Under the pieces are notes generated by a model, which had not been told where the DNA came from, did no database searches, and was given only the letters and a program-made list of their open reading frames with translations. Shown here piece after piece: positions 11,888-22,687 of a DNA stretch of 64,000 nucleotides. The DNA is taken from contig OY755172.1 in assembly GCA_963576735.1 (NCBI GenBank), positions 2,170,001 through 2,234,000 of the forward strand. The letters are read 5' to 3'. Both the position numbers and the translations under genes were made by a program. The DNA comes from Bedellia somnulentella. Lineage: Eukaryota > Arthropoda > Insecta > Lepidoptera > Bedelliidae. Numbering within the stretch: position 1 is the stretch's first letter; the number at the start of each line of letters is the position of its first letter.

Positions 11888-12127
11888 GCTGTGTAGTCTT
11901 GACTTAGAATAGCACTACCCATTTTTTCCCGTGGGTGTTCGTAAGAGGCGGCTAAGGGTATTGGGATTTTTTAAAGCGATTTTTGGGTGATGTGGGCCGA
12001 GACCCATCACCAAAAACTTTAGTTTTACTATCTTATCCAAACAAATCTTCCAAAAGTGGCTGAGGAATATTCCGAAGCGCTGGCTACCCCTTTTTCGGAT
12101 TTATAGCTGTAAGTATATGTATGTATG
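11888..12127 (+). repeat. SINE-A, full length, diverged
   Basis: It runs from gctgtgtagtcttgacttag to the tail agctgtaagtatatgtatg. Confidence 0.9.
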
Positions 12128-12401
12128 AAGTCTACAGAACCATTTATCTGAAAATTTATATTTTCTACACCACTGCGTACCCTATTGTAAGTTAATACTA
12201 TAATGCTAAACTGTATATCAAGAATTTTCCGCACGTAGGAATCCGGTATAAATACGAAGCCTTTATTTCTTACTTAGCAGATTGGAATGTCATATAATTA
12301 CCTTCTTGTTTGATGACAATAATTTAACGATGACTAACTAGCCTTCACCTTATATTACTCAGAGTGAAGCGGATTTTATAATGGATAATTTACCAATACA
12401 T

Positions 12402-12712
12402 ACATACATGTACTTACGGTTAGAAATCCCTAAAAGGGGTATCCAGAGCTACAGAGCTAGAAACTCCGAAGATTCTTTTTGAACTTGATAGGGGATAATA
12501 TGGTAGGAAGTTAAAGTATCGTTGGTCAAGGTTCTCCAACCGCATCGCCCCATACGAGTTAAATCTTTGGGAGCTTTTGGGCAATATGCTTGGAGACTCA
12601 TCACCAACCTTCCTTTATTTTCAATGATTTTTCCACCAAACTTTCAAAAGCATCTGAGATATATCATCAAGCTACCATTTTTTGGCATATATAGCCGTTG
12701 GTTATATAATAC
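12402..12712. repeat. Fold-back SINE-A pair, diverged
   Basis: Antisense 3' half (12402-12553, from catacatacatgtacttacgg to ccaaccgcatcgcccc) is followed directly by a sense 3' half (about 12560-12712, gcttttgggcaatatgcttg to tagccgttgg). Both arms contain the same part of the SINE, so this is a hairpin-like duplication rather than simple twin priming. Confidence 0.7.
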
Positions 12713-12764
12713 GATATTAGTAGACATCTATTGGCTGAAATTAATATTATAACATCACCATCTT

Positions 12765-13020
12765 GCTGTGTAGTGTCGGCTTAGAATAACACTACCCCAT
12801 TTCTGCCGGTGGATGTACGTAAGAGGCGACTAACGGTATTGGGGCTTTTAAGGGATTTTTGGGCGATGCGGTTGGAGACCCATCACCAACAACCTTTATT
12901 TTGCCATCTTGTCCCCACTCGACTTTCCAAAAGTGGCTGAGGAATTTCTAGTTCCTTAGCTCTGGCTACCCTTTCTAGGGATTTATAGCCGTGAGTATAT
13001 GTATGTATGTATGTATGTAC
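12765..13020 (+). repeat. SINE-A, full length
   Basis: This copy is close to the consensus, from gctgtgtagtgtcggcttag to gccgtgagtatatgtatg with four further TATG units. It shows the family structure: head, near-B-box word ggttggagaccc, body, and LINE-like tail. Confidence 0.95.
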
Positions 13021-13074
13021 CATCTCGTCTTAAACTATAACTTCTACCCAACATTTTCAAGTAATTCCACAAAA

Positions 13075-13207
13075 ATACATACATACATATTCTCACGGCT
13101 ATAAATCCCTCGAAGGGGTTTATAGGGGTAGCCAGAGCTAAGAAATTAGAAATTCCTCAGCCAATTTTGGAAGTTTAGCGGGGAAAAGATGGTAAAATAA
13201 AGGTTCA
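13075..13207 (-). repeat. SINE-A, 5'-truncated
   Basis: Antisense tail and body (catacatacatattctcacgg to gatggtaaaataaaggtt). It lies tail-to-tail with the preceding sense copy. Confidence 0.9.
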
Positions 13208-13765
13208 CAGCTTCTACAATAATCTGAGCACATATAGCTCACGTCAGTCACTCCAATTCAATTCTTGATTGCAGCCATTTCTATTAAGTTGTTGAGATGT
13301 GTCGCAGCCGCGCGCACGTCGTGCTGGTACTGTTAGCGTGGCGATGACCGTATTATACTGGGATTCTGATAAATAACATATATGAGAGTATCCCAGTAGA
13401 ACTGTATTAAGAATATGATATAGATCCTGATAAGTAAAACATATAGGTATCACAGCCGAACTGTAGGTATATACCAGTTACTAGTTTTTCACTCGTGACT
13501 ACCTACGTGACTATTATAAATTGCTATGTATAAATAGATCTTTCCTTCCGTTTTCCTTCAAAATAAGAATCATTGCGATAACTGACGCCATTTAAAAACG
13601 GAGTTTTGGCGCTTATATTGGAACCCTTACGAAATTCGGACTAAATGTTGCTTTAGATGTTATTTCGGATAACTTCATGTCAAATTTTAACAACTCCCGT
13701 TCAGTAATGACTTATAATTTGGATACAGCTATATTAACCATCAATTGCCTAAAAATCCCTGTCAC

Positions 13766-13988
13766 ATTATTCCTTTCTACCCACGGGTGTCGTAAGAGAC
13801 GACTAAGGGTATTGGGGCTTTTTATTGGATTTTTCGGCGATGCGGTTGGAGACCCATCACCAGAAACCTTTACTTTACCGCCTGCTCCCCACTCAACTTC
13901 CAAAAGTGCCTGAGAAATTTATAATTCCTTGGCTCTGGCTATCCCTTCTAGGGAATTAAAGCCGTGAGTATATGTATGTATGTATGTA
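13766..13988 (+). repeat. SINE-A, subfamily b, 5'-truncated
   Basis: It has the subfamily b words ctacccacgggtgtcgtaag and ggctttttattggatttttc, also seen at 24105 and 26720. Confidence 0.9.
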
Positions 13989-14179
13989 ACACGGTACCCT
14001 AATTTCCCGCACCACCCTGAAGATTTGAGTATGTCTTTAAAAGCTTATAGCGGAAAGTTTGTAGCAGAATTGCGAACCACTGTCAACTAGACATGGTGAA
14101 TTGATGACACCAACCTCTTTACCTAAGTGCGCCGCATTTTAAATTTAGAACTCTACACTTTTTCTTCTTTTCCAGTAAT

Positions 14180-14278
14180 TTGTGTCAATCGAATGTGACT
14201 ATAAGTGACACGAAGATTTGGGACAGTTTAATAGGTTTTTTCGTGGCCTGAATACATACATATACTCACGCAATTTTT
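14180..14278 (+). repeat. 99-bp target-site duplication, left copy
   Basis: It is identical by eye to 17514-17612, from ttgtgtcaatcgaatgtgac to tatactcacgcaattttt. It includes the antisense 3' tail of an older RTE copy. Confidence 0.95.
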
Positions 14279-17200
14279 TTTTTTTTTACTCCGGGTACTA
14301 AATAACCTTACCTAGTCAAGCGGGGCTCTGGCTAGGCGGACAGTATATTTCCCTTGCTTAACGTGGGAACCGAATGTGTTTAGAAACTACAATTAAACGC
14401 GGTGGCGGCGATGTGGCTCGCCACTCATCACGCCGTGGTTCCTCACGGGGCGAAAAGTGGGCTAAAGAGACCCGCTTTAGTACGATGAATGTGTGTGGAG
14501 GGATGCATGAAAAATTAGATGAAGTATGTTTGATTATGGAAGAAAGAAAACTAGATTTTCTGTGTGTAAATGAAACGAAGCGCAAGGAAAAAGAGGTTTC
14601 ACAACTTGGCCCATTTACAGCTATCTGGTCGGGAGTTGCCGAGAGTGACAGAGCTTGCCAAGGCGTGGGACTTCTGATATCTGAAAGGATGGCTAAGTGT
14701 ATGAAAGATTATGCGTGTGTGAGTCCAAGGCTCCTATGGATAAAGGTGAAGGTAGGGCTTGTCCGGATGCGCATAATTTGCGTTTATGCTCCGGACATGT
14801 CCAGATCACTATCCGAGAGGGAGGAGTTTTGGAATCTGTTAGACGATGTTGCGAATGGGTGTGATGAAAATGAGAAAATTGTTATGTTAGGAGATTTTAA
14901 TGGTTGGGTTGGTGTGTCACGCAACGGTTGTGAAAGAGTTTTAGGAAAGTTTGGTGATAAAAGAGTGAACGAGAATGGTGAGAAAGTGATTGATGTATGT
15001 TTGGAGAGGAATCTTTGTGTTACGAATACGTTGTTTGAACACAAAGATATCCATATGTATACTAGACAGAGAGGAAGCGAGAGAAGTATGATAGATTTTG
15101 TGATAGTGGATGAAAGGCTAAGAGCAAAGGTTGTTGACACCAGAGTCCATAGGGGCATTAACGTTGGCACGGACCACTTTCTCGTGATATCACGATTAAG
15201 GGGACTGTGCACGCGTTGGCGTCACAGGACCAAAGTGTCGACAACTGAATTTGCGAGAATAAAAGTGGAGAAATTGGAAGAGGATGAAAATATTAGAGAT
15301 GAATATATGAAGAAATTGGACGACAGGCTAAGTTGCGTGGAGATGAAGGATGAATTGGAAATAGAAGAAGTATGGGATGTGCTCAAATCGTCAATGGTTG
15401 AATGTGCGACGGAAGTATGTGGATTGAGTAAAAGAACAAATAGACCACCAACAAGTTGGTGGGATAAAGATGTGAAAGAGGCAGTTGGAGATAAGAAGAA
15501 AGCTTGGTTAGATTTACTAGCGATTAAAGCTAGTAAACGAATGGATGCGAGAGTAACAGATGATGTAGTGAAGAATAGTGAAGATGAATATAAGAGAGTT
15601 AAGAATGAGGTTAAGAAGAAAATAGAAAAGAAAAAGCGTGATCTGATAGAATGGTGTGAGAGGAAACTCTCTGATAATTTCCGGAATAACCAAAAGTTGT
15701 TCTGGAAATATATCCGGAAAGAAAAGGGAGTTTCCCAAAACACGAGAGTGAATGTTGTGAGAGATGAACAGGGTGAATTGGCGACGGATGAAAGTAGCAT
15801 AAGACGAGTATGGAAGAACTATTTTGAGGGACTCTTTGAAAAAGAGGATTCATCCATTTCTTCGCCAATCAGCAGTAATGTTGATTGGAACGACGTTATG
15901 GGTGACTTTAGTGACAGTGAGATCAGTATGGAAGAAATAATGAAAGCAATGAAAAGTATGAAACTAGGGAAAGCGGCAGGGTATGACAGGATAAACACTG
16001 AAATGCTGAGGGCTGGTAAAGGGGTGGTGGCTTCCTGGTTGTACTTCCTTTTCCAAAAATGCTGGTCGAGTGGCAAAGTGCCACAAGACTGGTGCAAAGG
16101 GGTAATTGTGCCTTTATATAAAGGAAAGGGGTCACACCAGGAGGCTAGAAACTACCGTGGAATTAGCCTTCTCAGCATTGTCGGTAAATTGTATGCAAAG
16201 GTTTTGATTGAAAGAGTGATGAATGAAACGGATGATAAAATTTGGGATGTGCAAGCAGGATTTAGAAAGGGAATGGGATGTATGGACCAAATCTTCTCTT
16301 TAAGGAGCATCACCGAAAAGTTCTTAGCTAAGAACCGAAAGGTGTATTGCTCCTTCATTGATTTAGAGAAGGCGTATGATAGGGTGGTAAGAAAGTGTTT
16401 ATGGGAGGTGTTATCCAAGTTCGGCTTGGGGAGCCAACTTATACGTGCACTGGTATCACTCTATGAGGATTCCAGTGCATGTGTGAGAGTAAACGGGGAA
16501 AATACTGACTGGTTCGGGATCTCTCGGGGTGTCCGACAGGGTTGTGTAGCTTCCCCGTGGCTCTTCAATTTGTTCATGGATGACTGTTTAACAGAGTTGC
16601 GTGAAAGTGATTATGGATTGAGAATGGGTGGATTCATCATTAAATGCCTCTTATATGCCGACGATCAAGTGCTACTTGCATCATCGGTGGAAGAGCTGCA
16701 AGAGATGATGAATATTGCATGTGCGTCTTTTGAAAAAAAGGGAATGAGGGTGAATGTGGATAAAACAAAAACTATGGTTTTTGAGAGAGAGGTGAATATG
16801 ACCGAATGCGTGATTGAGATTAATGGTAAGAAAGTGGAACAAGTGAAAGAGTTTGTATATTTGGGAAGTTTGTTTACTAGGGATGGAAAGTGTGATGAAG
16901 ATATCGAGAGAAGAGTGAAAAAGGGTAATGCGGTAAATGGAGCACTGGATAGTCTAATGTCTAGTCAGTCGGTGTCTGAAAAGGCCCGAATGGCTATGCA
17001 TGATGCTGTCCTCGTTCCTACGCTTATGTATGGCAGTGAATGTTGGGTGTGGCAGAAGAAGCATGAAAGTAGAGTGAATGCAGTAGAAATGAGATCCCTC
17101 AGAAAAGTGTGTAATGTAAGGTTATGTGATCGTGTGAGGAATGATGTGATTCGTGAAAGGTGTGGTGTAAAAGATGATATTGTAAGAAAGATAGAAAAAG

Positions 17201-17513
17201 GAATGTTGAGATGGTTTGGGCACATAGAGAGGATGGATGACAGTAAATTGGTGAAAGAGATATATAGAGCCAATGTGGAAGGAAATGTTAGTAGAGGACG
17301 ACCTCGGAGGACACATTTGGATCAAATAGAAAATGTGCTCAAAAAGGCAGGTGTCCGCAGTATGAAGAATAAAAGAGCATGTATGAAAAGATTGATGGAT
17401 GTAAACGAAGCCAGAGAGGTTTGCCAGGATCGTACAAAGTGGCGATCGATAGTCTCTGCCTACCCCAATGGGAACTAACGGCGTGAGAATATGTATGTAT
17501 GTATGTATGTATG
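14279..17513 (+). mobile_element. Full-length RTE-type LINE, probably recent
   Basis: The 3235-bp element has a short 5' leader (about 95 bp), one long open frame, a 3' untranslated part of only about 30 bp, and a (TATG)n tail. These match the compact layout of the RTE clade. It sits between perfect 99-bp duplications, and its frame has no stop or shift, so insertion was recent and activity is possible. It landed within the tail of an older antisense copy of its own family (17583-17825). Confidence 0.9.
14374..17478 (+). CDS. RTE-type endonuclease/reverse transcriptase (LINE ORF)
   Basis: The 1034-residue LINE protein nicks target DNA and copies its RNA there. The apurinic-type endonuclease starts near residue 33. 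Visible motifs are NET at 66-68, LGDFNGW at 172-178, MIDFVIV at 239-245, and GTDHF at 265-269 with the terminal Asp-His. A basic, helical linker follows (about 290-500). The reverse transcriptase contains GYDRINTEML (536-545), YRGISLLSIVGKLYAK (594-609), QAGFRKGMG (627-635), FIDLEKAYD (661-669), GVRQGCVASPWLFN (719-732) and the catalytic YADD (761-764). The C-terminal segment has the usual GRPRRTHLDQ block and ends SAYPNGN. Every expected catalytic residue is present. The true start could be a later Met, since the first 30 residues precede the endonuclease fold. Confidence 0.93.
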   Translation: MCLETTIKRGGGDVARHSSRRGSSRGEKWAKETRFSTMNVCGGMHEKLDEVCLIMEERKLDFLCVNETKRKEKEVSQLGPFTAIWSGVAESDRACQGVGLLISERMAKCMKDYACVSPRLLWIKVKVGLVRMRIICVYAPDMSRSLSEREEFWNLLDDVANGCDENEKIVMLGDFNGWVGVSRNGCERVLGKFGDKRVNENGEKVIDVCLERNLCVTNTLFEHKDIHMYTRQRGSERSMIDFVIVDERLRAKVVDTRVHRGINVGTDHFLVISRLRGLCTRWRHRTKVSTTEFARIKVEKLEEDENIRDEYMKKLDDRLSCVEMKDELEIEEVWDVLKSSMVECATEVCGLSKRTNRPPTSWWDKDVKEAVGDKKKAWLDLLAIKASKRMDARVTDDVVKNSEDEYKRVKNEVKKKIEKKKRDLIEWCERKLSDNFRNNQKLFWKYIRKEKGVSQNTRVNVVRDEQGELATDESSIRRVWKNYFEGLFEKEDSSISSPISSNVDWNDVMGDFSDSEISMEEIMKAMKSMKLGKAAGYDRINTEMLRAGKGVVASWLYFLFQKCWSSGKVPQDWCKGVIVPLYKGKGSHQEARNYRGISLLSIVGKLYAKVLIERVMNETDDKIWDVQAGFRKGMGCMDQIFSLRSITEKFLAKNRKVYCSFIDLEKAYDRVVRKCLWEVLSKFGLGSQLIRALVSLYEDSSACVRVNGENTDWFGISRGVRQGCVASPWLFNLFMDDCLTELRESDYGLRMGGFIIKCLLYADDQVLLASSVEELQEMMNIACASFEKKGMRVNVDKTKTMVFEREVNMTECVIEINGKKVEQVKEFVYLGSLFTRDGKCDEDIERRVKKGNAVNGALDSLMSSQSVSEKARMAMHDAVLVPTLMYGSECWVWQKKHESRVNAVEMRSLRKVCNVRLCDRVRNDVIRERCGVKDDIVRKIEKGMLRWFGHIERMDDSKLVKEIYRANVEGNVSRGRPRRTHLDQIENVLKKAGVRSMKNKRACMKRLMDVNEAREVCQDRTKWRSIVSAYPNGN

Positions 17514-17612
17514 TTGTGTCAATCGAATGTGACTATAAGTGACACGAAGATTTGGGACAGTTTAATAGGTTTTTTCGTGGCCTGAATACATACATATACT
17601 CACGCAATTTTT
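17514..17612 (+). repeat. 99-bp target-site duplication, right copy
   Basis: It follows the (TATG)n tail directly and runs on into the older antisense RTE fragment, whose remaining sequence shows this was the original context. Confidence 0.95.
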
Positions 17613-17825
17613 CCCATTGGGGTAGGCAGAGACTATCGATCGCCACTTTGTACTATCCTGGCAAACCTCTCTAGCTTCGTTTAGATTCATACATAATCTT
17701 TTCATACATACTCTTTTATTCTTCGTACTTAGGACGCCTGACTCTTTGAGCACACTCTCTATTTGATCCAGGTATGTCCTCTGTGGTGGTAACCTACAAA
17801 CATTTCCTTCCACTTTAGCCTGAAT
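17583..17825 (-). pseudogene. 5'-truncated RTE LINE fragment
   Basis: It encodes on the minus strand the last 70 or so codons of the RTE protein (RTYLDQIESVLKESG, EAREVCQDSTKWRSI, SAYPNGK), followed by a TATG-type tail. It predates the full-length LINE inserted in its tail. Confidence 0.9.
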
Positions 17826-18950
17826 TTGAAAGATAATTTCGCCATTTATTGTTTTTTTTTTAATTTGTTGTTTGGGAGATGTTATTTATTTTTTATATCT
17901 TCTAGTATCTATTCAATTTGTCATCACTACATGTAACCTTATACCCCGCCTATATATTTCCGCCATATAGTTTCCAATGATTAATGGTATCAACAATTAC
18001 TATGATGTTGCAATATATTTCTTCCTAAGTTTCTTAGCTCGCGGCTTGCACGTGTGCCTAAGTGTAGAGCAGAAAATATTAGGTTTTAACAAGGCCAGTT
18101 CGCGGGACGTTTCGCCATATCTCGAATCTACTCGTTATTTTACAAAGTCCGACATTTCAATAGAACGCCGAACCGGTCCGGACTATCAACTCCTATGTTA
18201 TCCTTTGTTACGTCATCCTAAATTACGACCTTATGATGAAAGTGGTGAGGTTCAAATTGCAGGGTTGTGCTGTAAGTAGTAAATAAATAAGAACTAGCGT
18301 TGACATTTTCTTATCGTTTGCTGACGTTTATGTTATCGATTTGAAAATGGAATCCTTTGGTAGGATTGCCAGTTCGTTTACGTTTATGTTATTTTAGTGT
18401 AATATGTATAGAAGTCCAAGTATTAGAGGACTAAAATGCAAGAAATTTTGACGGATTTAAAGTGGGATAGTTTGATCAGAAATCAAGGTAAAAAAATTAA
18501 TGAGTGACCGAAGGAAAGGATGGTCTCTCAGCCACATAATAGCGGGTTGTTAACAAAACCGAAAAACACAACTAGTTAACATACAAATATACAAAAACAT
18601 CCCGCAATCAAAGTTCGATTCTTTGTCCAATTCGGAACAAGACAGTCCATTCCGTTGTGCAAATTACGTTCGGTCGAGGTGTGTTCGTGTTCGCAATAAC
18701 CACTTGCCATAAACAGAGACGATGACGTCATAAAGATAATAATATTTTCCTGTGGACACACCGAACTGACATTCAACTTATTTGGAAATACAAGTTTAAA
18801 AAAAAGTTCAATTCAGAGAATGGAAAAAGACATAGTTATTAATATAATTGAGTTACGAGTGACTCAAACGTCCACGCTGTATGTCACTGTAAAGATGGTA
18901 GAGGTACTAATACTTCTGAACATCACATGACATTAATGTCACTTACTAAT
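17826..18950. other. No gene recognised
   Basis: A 100-codon open frame (17977-18279, plus) has ordinary amino acid composition but no recognisable domain, splice context or repeat match. It is left uncalled. Confidence 0.4.
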
Positions 18951-18983
18951 TAATCTAAGAATAAAAAAAAACCTTACATGAGG

Positions 18984-19139
18984 CTATAATTGAAACAACT
19001 TTTGATTTTCGGATATTTTAATCGCGTATTATTTCGAAACGTCGGGCTTTAAAAATAATGTAATAATACGCGATTAAAATATCCGAAAATCAAAAGTTGT
19101 TTCAATTATAATGTGCAATCGTGAAAATCTTAGAAAATA
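18984..19139. mobile_element. Palindromic family R insertion, 48-bp perfect arms
   Basis: The left arm (18985-19032) and right arm (19063-19110) are exact reverse complements around a loop containing cgaaacgtcgggc. The block is flanked by 11-bp duplications cttacatgagg (18973-18983 and 19140-19150). Its right part matches 10440-10500. Confidence 0.85.
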
Positions 19140-19150
19140 CTTACATGAGG

Positions 19151-19400
19151 CTGTGTAGTGTCGGCTTAGAATAACACTACCCCATTTCTGCCGGTGGGTG
19201 TACGTAAGAGGCGACTAACGGTATTGGGGCTTTTAAGGGATTTTTGGTCGATGCGGTTGGAGACCCATCACCAACAAACCTTTATTTCACCATCTTTTCC
19301 CCACTCAACTATCCAAAAGTAGCTGAGGAGTTTCAAATTCCTAAGCTCTGGCTACCCCTTCTAGGGATTTATAGCCGTGAGTATATGTATGTATGTATGT
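19151..19400 (+). repeat. SINE-A, full length, with long target duplication
   Basis: A near-consensus copy. The flanking duplication aatctaagaat...ccttacatgagg is 31-32 bp (18952-18983 and 19405-19436). The left copy was later split by the palindromic insertion. Confidence 0.95.
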
Positions 19401-19790
19401 AATCAATCTAAGAATAAAAAAAATCCTTACATGAGGTTTCATGCACAACAAAGTCTTATTATATTAATGTCACTTGTTGTTAAGAGTATCGACGTTTTTT
19501 AGGGGGCTGGAAAATGGCTGTTTTCAGCATAATAAAACTAGCTTCATACCAATGAAGGAGAGAAAATATGGTGAGCTAACAGATTTTATTGGTGATGAAT
19601 GACCAGAAAATCCCTGAACAAGTCACCTTGTACTACACTTCCTAGAAAAGATTGGGATCGTAACGTAACGTATGAAATTAACTTCATTGTTACCAATCCA
19701 TTCACTGAGTCTAATAACATTATTATCATTAAAATCACTCAGGAAAAAGGTTTGCAATTACATACCATACACATACCGTTAGTTCGGTAC

Positions 19791-19932
19791 CGGTAGGCAG
19801 AGACTATCGATCACCCCTTTGTACGATCCTGCCAAACCTCTCTAGCTTCGTTCACATCCATCAATCTTTTCATACCTGCTCTTTTATTCTTCATACTTTG
19901 GGCAACGTCCTTTTTGAGCATATTCTCACCTT
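19791..19932 (-). repeat. RTE LINE 3' fragment
   Basis: ggtaggcagagactatcgat and cctgccaaacctctctagct are the antisense of the RTE C-terminus and tail. Confidence 0.85.
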
Positions 19933-21210
19933 CAGAAAAAGGTTTGTAGTAAACCAATTGTATTTAAAGTTTTTAAATTTCATTCCAAAAAGTTTTCATA
20001 TTGCTGCCAGTTGTTGCGAAGTAATTCCAAATTCAAATCCGTCTTTGTGATTGGCTAAGAGATGTAGGCCAAGCACTAGATGCAGTGATCCATTGACTTG
20101 GCAAGGACATTGCCTCCGCATTAAACCATTGTTTTTACTTGTGAGTATTTGTAGTATTAGTCATACAGTCATTCATTGTTTTTTACTACAAATTTATGCG
20201 TTTCTTTAAATGAGACACAACGCTTTTATCTTTGACACTAATGACAGCAACTGAGAAAAAAGAAATTTCATACGAAAATACAAAACATTTAGAAGTTTAA
20301 GAGATATAAGATGAAATGATAAAAGTGGATAAAGGCTGCAAAGAACCAATTGTACAAAGACTTTTCTTTATCTAATAGCCATCGACAGATACCCAATTCT
20401 GAATCTACTGGGCCTCTTTTTTGGTTCATATCCATGAATTGTTTAACAGTAATTGTTTTATTAAATTACCGACCTGCTAACCCATATAATTGCAGCTGTA
20501 TCAACTGAGATTCATCAACAGCTAAGTCAATCCAATGGTGTTCAGTTTCTTTTGAGGTCGAGTCTACGGTTGTGGCGTCTTCGTTTCGATCTGTGGTTTT
20601 CTTCGGTTCGGTTCTGTTGTTCATTTCGGTTTTTTATGTTGGTGAAATTTAGTGTCAACTGAATTGGGGATTCTATTATAGGAACCAAATTAATTATGTA
20701 ATTAAAAAAGTTATGTAAGTGTAAGTACACAATACTGAGAAGTCTTTCATTTTCTTAATTTAGGAAATTAAATTTAAATAGCTTTCTAGTAACCTTTTAG
20801 CGTTACCTACCTACCCTTTACGTTTAGGTTTTCAAATAGCAAAGAAAGAAAGAAAGAAAAGAGAAGCGTTTCTTCGTGAACAAAGGAACACTATAAACCA
20901 AAGAGTATATAATCACTCCGTAACATAAACACTACAAACTTAGTGGTACATTACAACTATAAAAAGTAAACACATTTTTTTTTAAAAGAAAGAGGAATTA
21001 ATGATTATGGAATTAATTAATAAGTATAACAGAAAAAACTTGGGTATTGGGTACCTACCTTCTTTTCGGTAAAAGAATATTGTTGTAGAGATGAAAATAT
21101 AAAGAGACACCTCACACAAACTATCATTTTAAATCACCTATGCTACCGAGAGATAAGGTACATGGAATAATATTTTTTGTTGGCATTCAGAGCTACAAAA
21201 TAATTAATTA
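19933..21210. other. AT-rich spacer, nothing recognised
   Basis: It contains a short aaagaaagaaagaaag run near 20840. No exon or repeat family was identified. Confidence 0.4.
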
Positions 21211-21214
21211 AAAG

Positions 21215-21466
21215 ATACATACATACATACATATACTCACGGCTATATTTCCCTAGAAGGGGTAGCCAGATCTAAGGAATTATAAATTCCTCAGTCACTT
21301 TTGGAAGTGGAGTGGGGAAAAGATGGTAAAAATAAAGGTTTTTAGTGATGGGTCTCCAACCGCATCGCCCAAAAATCCCTAAAAGCCCCAATACCGTTAG
21401 TCGCCTCTTACGTACACCCACCGGAAGAAATGGGGTAGTGCTATTCTAAGCCGGCACTACACAGCA
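21215..21466 (-). repeat. SINE-A, full length
   Basis: Antisense copy from (CATA)n to cactacacagca. Confidence 0.95.
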
Positions 21467-21879
21467 AATTAAAATATCCACTTAAGTAACTTGTACAACT
21501 AAATATCAACTCACAAGGAGAACATAAAGACATAAAACAAATTCGAGTAAAGAGTGGGGCGATCGCGTTGACCATGAAAATTGCAGTCGCGCGGTGACTG
21601 CACACTTGCTCAAAGTTTCTGACGCCCTAGTACTTTTTCTGTTTCAAATGTGACATTTTAATGTAGGAACTAGTTTAATTGACCTTTTTAATACAATTGC
21701 TCAAAAAGTGGCGTATTACAGGGACGTATAGCGTTCGGGAAGTGGGCTATTACACACTCGTGCTTTTTCTTTACCTTTCCCGCACTAGTGCGTTTTCTTT
21801 CCCAACTGTCAAAATAATGTCTATTTTAAAGAAAAACCAACCATAAAGATTTTACTAAAAAAATCAAAGAAGTTTTTAT

Positions 21880-21921
21880 GATTCATGTTAATACGTGGCA
21901 TAGGTCGTATTAACATGAATC
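21880..21921. repeat. Perfect 16-bp hairpin
   Basis: gattcatgttaatacg (21880-21895) and cgtattaacatgaatc (21906-21921) are exact reverse complements with a 10-bp loop. Confidence 0.85.
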
Positions 21922-22213
21922 AACAACAACAAAATAATAGGCAAAATCGACTAATTTGTTTCGATATCTGATTTAATGATTTGATAGAATTAGTGAGGTT
22001 AGGTTTCATTACATTATAACTCATTAAATTTCATTTTCATTTCATATCAACAAAAAAATTATACATAAGACTTGGCTGTATGGGCATAGTTTCCTTTGCC
22101 TACCACAATAAGTGAAGAAAAAATGTCGCCATTTTCCAGAAATAATCTTTGGGAGTTTAGTTGTTTTGTTAAATTGCTTAATTTTTTCGCAACTGTATTA
22201 AAAATAGTCGTTC

Positions 22214-22320
22214 AGTACACGTACGGAACCGTCATTGCAACTCGTTCCGACTGTCAACCCTCGCCTTCGGCTCGGGTTGACATTTGTCGGAACTCTTTGC
22301 AATGACAGCCATTCCGTACT
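22214..22320. repeat. Long imperfect hairpin (about 50-nt arms)
   Basis: gtcattgcaa, gttccgac and tgtcaaccc on the left pair with gggttgaca, gtcggaac and ttgcaatgac on the right, around a ttcgg-type apex. It closes with agtac and gtact. It may be a MITE or a transcribed hairpin. Confidence 0.75.
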
Positions 22321-22687
22321 AGTAATGAAATATACTATTCTTTGTCCGCGAAATATTTTTAGCATGATCTCTTGGTGTGTTTCTGTGATTGTGTGAAGTT
22401 AATAGTGGTATAATTTTTTGGATGATATTAATCTATAGGTGAGAATTCTCTTAAATATTTATTATTTTAGGATTGAAAGAAGGTTGCGAAAATAAAGTTA
22501 ATAGTTTAATTCAATCCGCCGCCATAGAAAATTGACAAATAGTCCTTGAGTACGCGTTACTTATTTACATACCAAACATTGGCTAAATAATGAAATTAAA
22601 ATATTATTATACTATCAACATACATTTGAAAGTAAACCTAAATAGTCAGGTCAGTAAATAAGGAGTGACAAAGGTTCACAACCATTT

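Noticed and set aside
14784..17325. Several long antisense frames opposite the LINE protein
   Set aside because: They are shadows of the 1034-codon reading frame, low in complexity and without domains.
17977..18279. 100-codon plus-strand frame
   Set aside because: It has no recognisable domain, splice site pair or repeat family. The length is within chance for the window.
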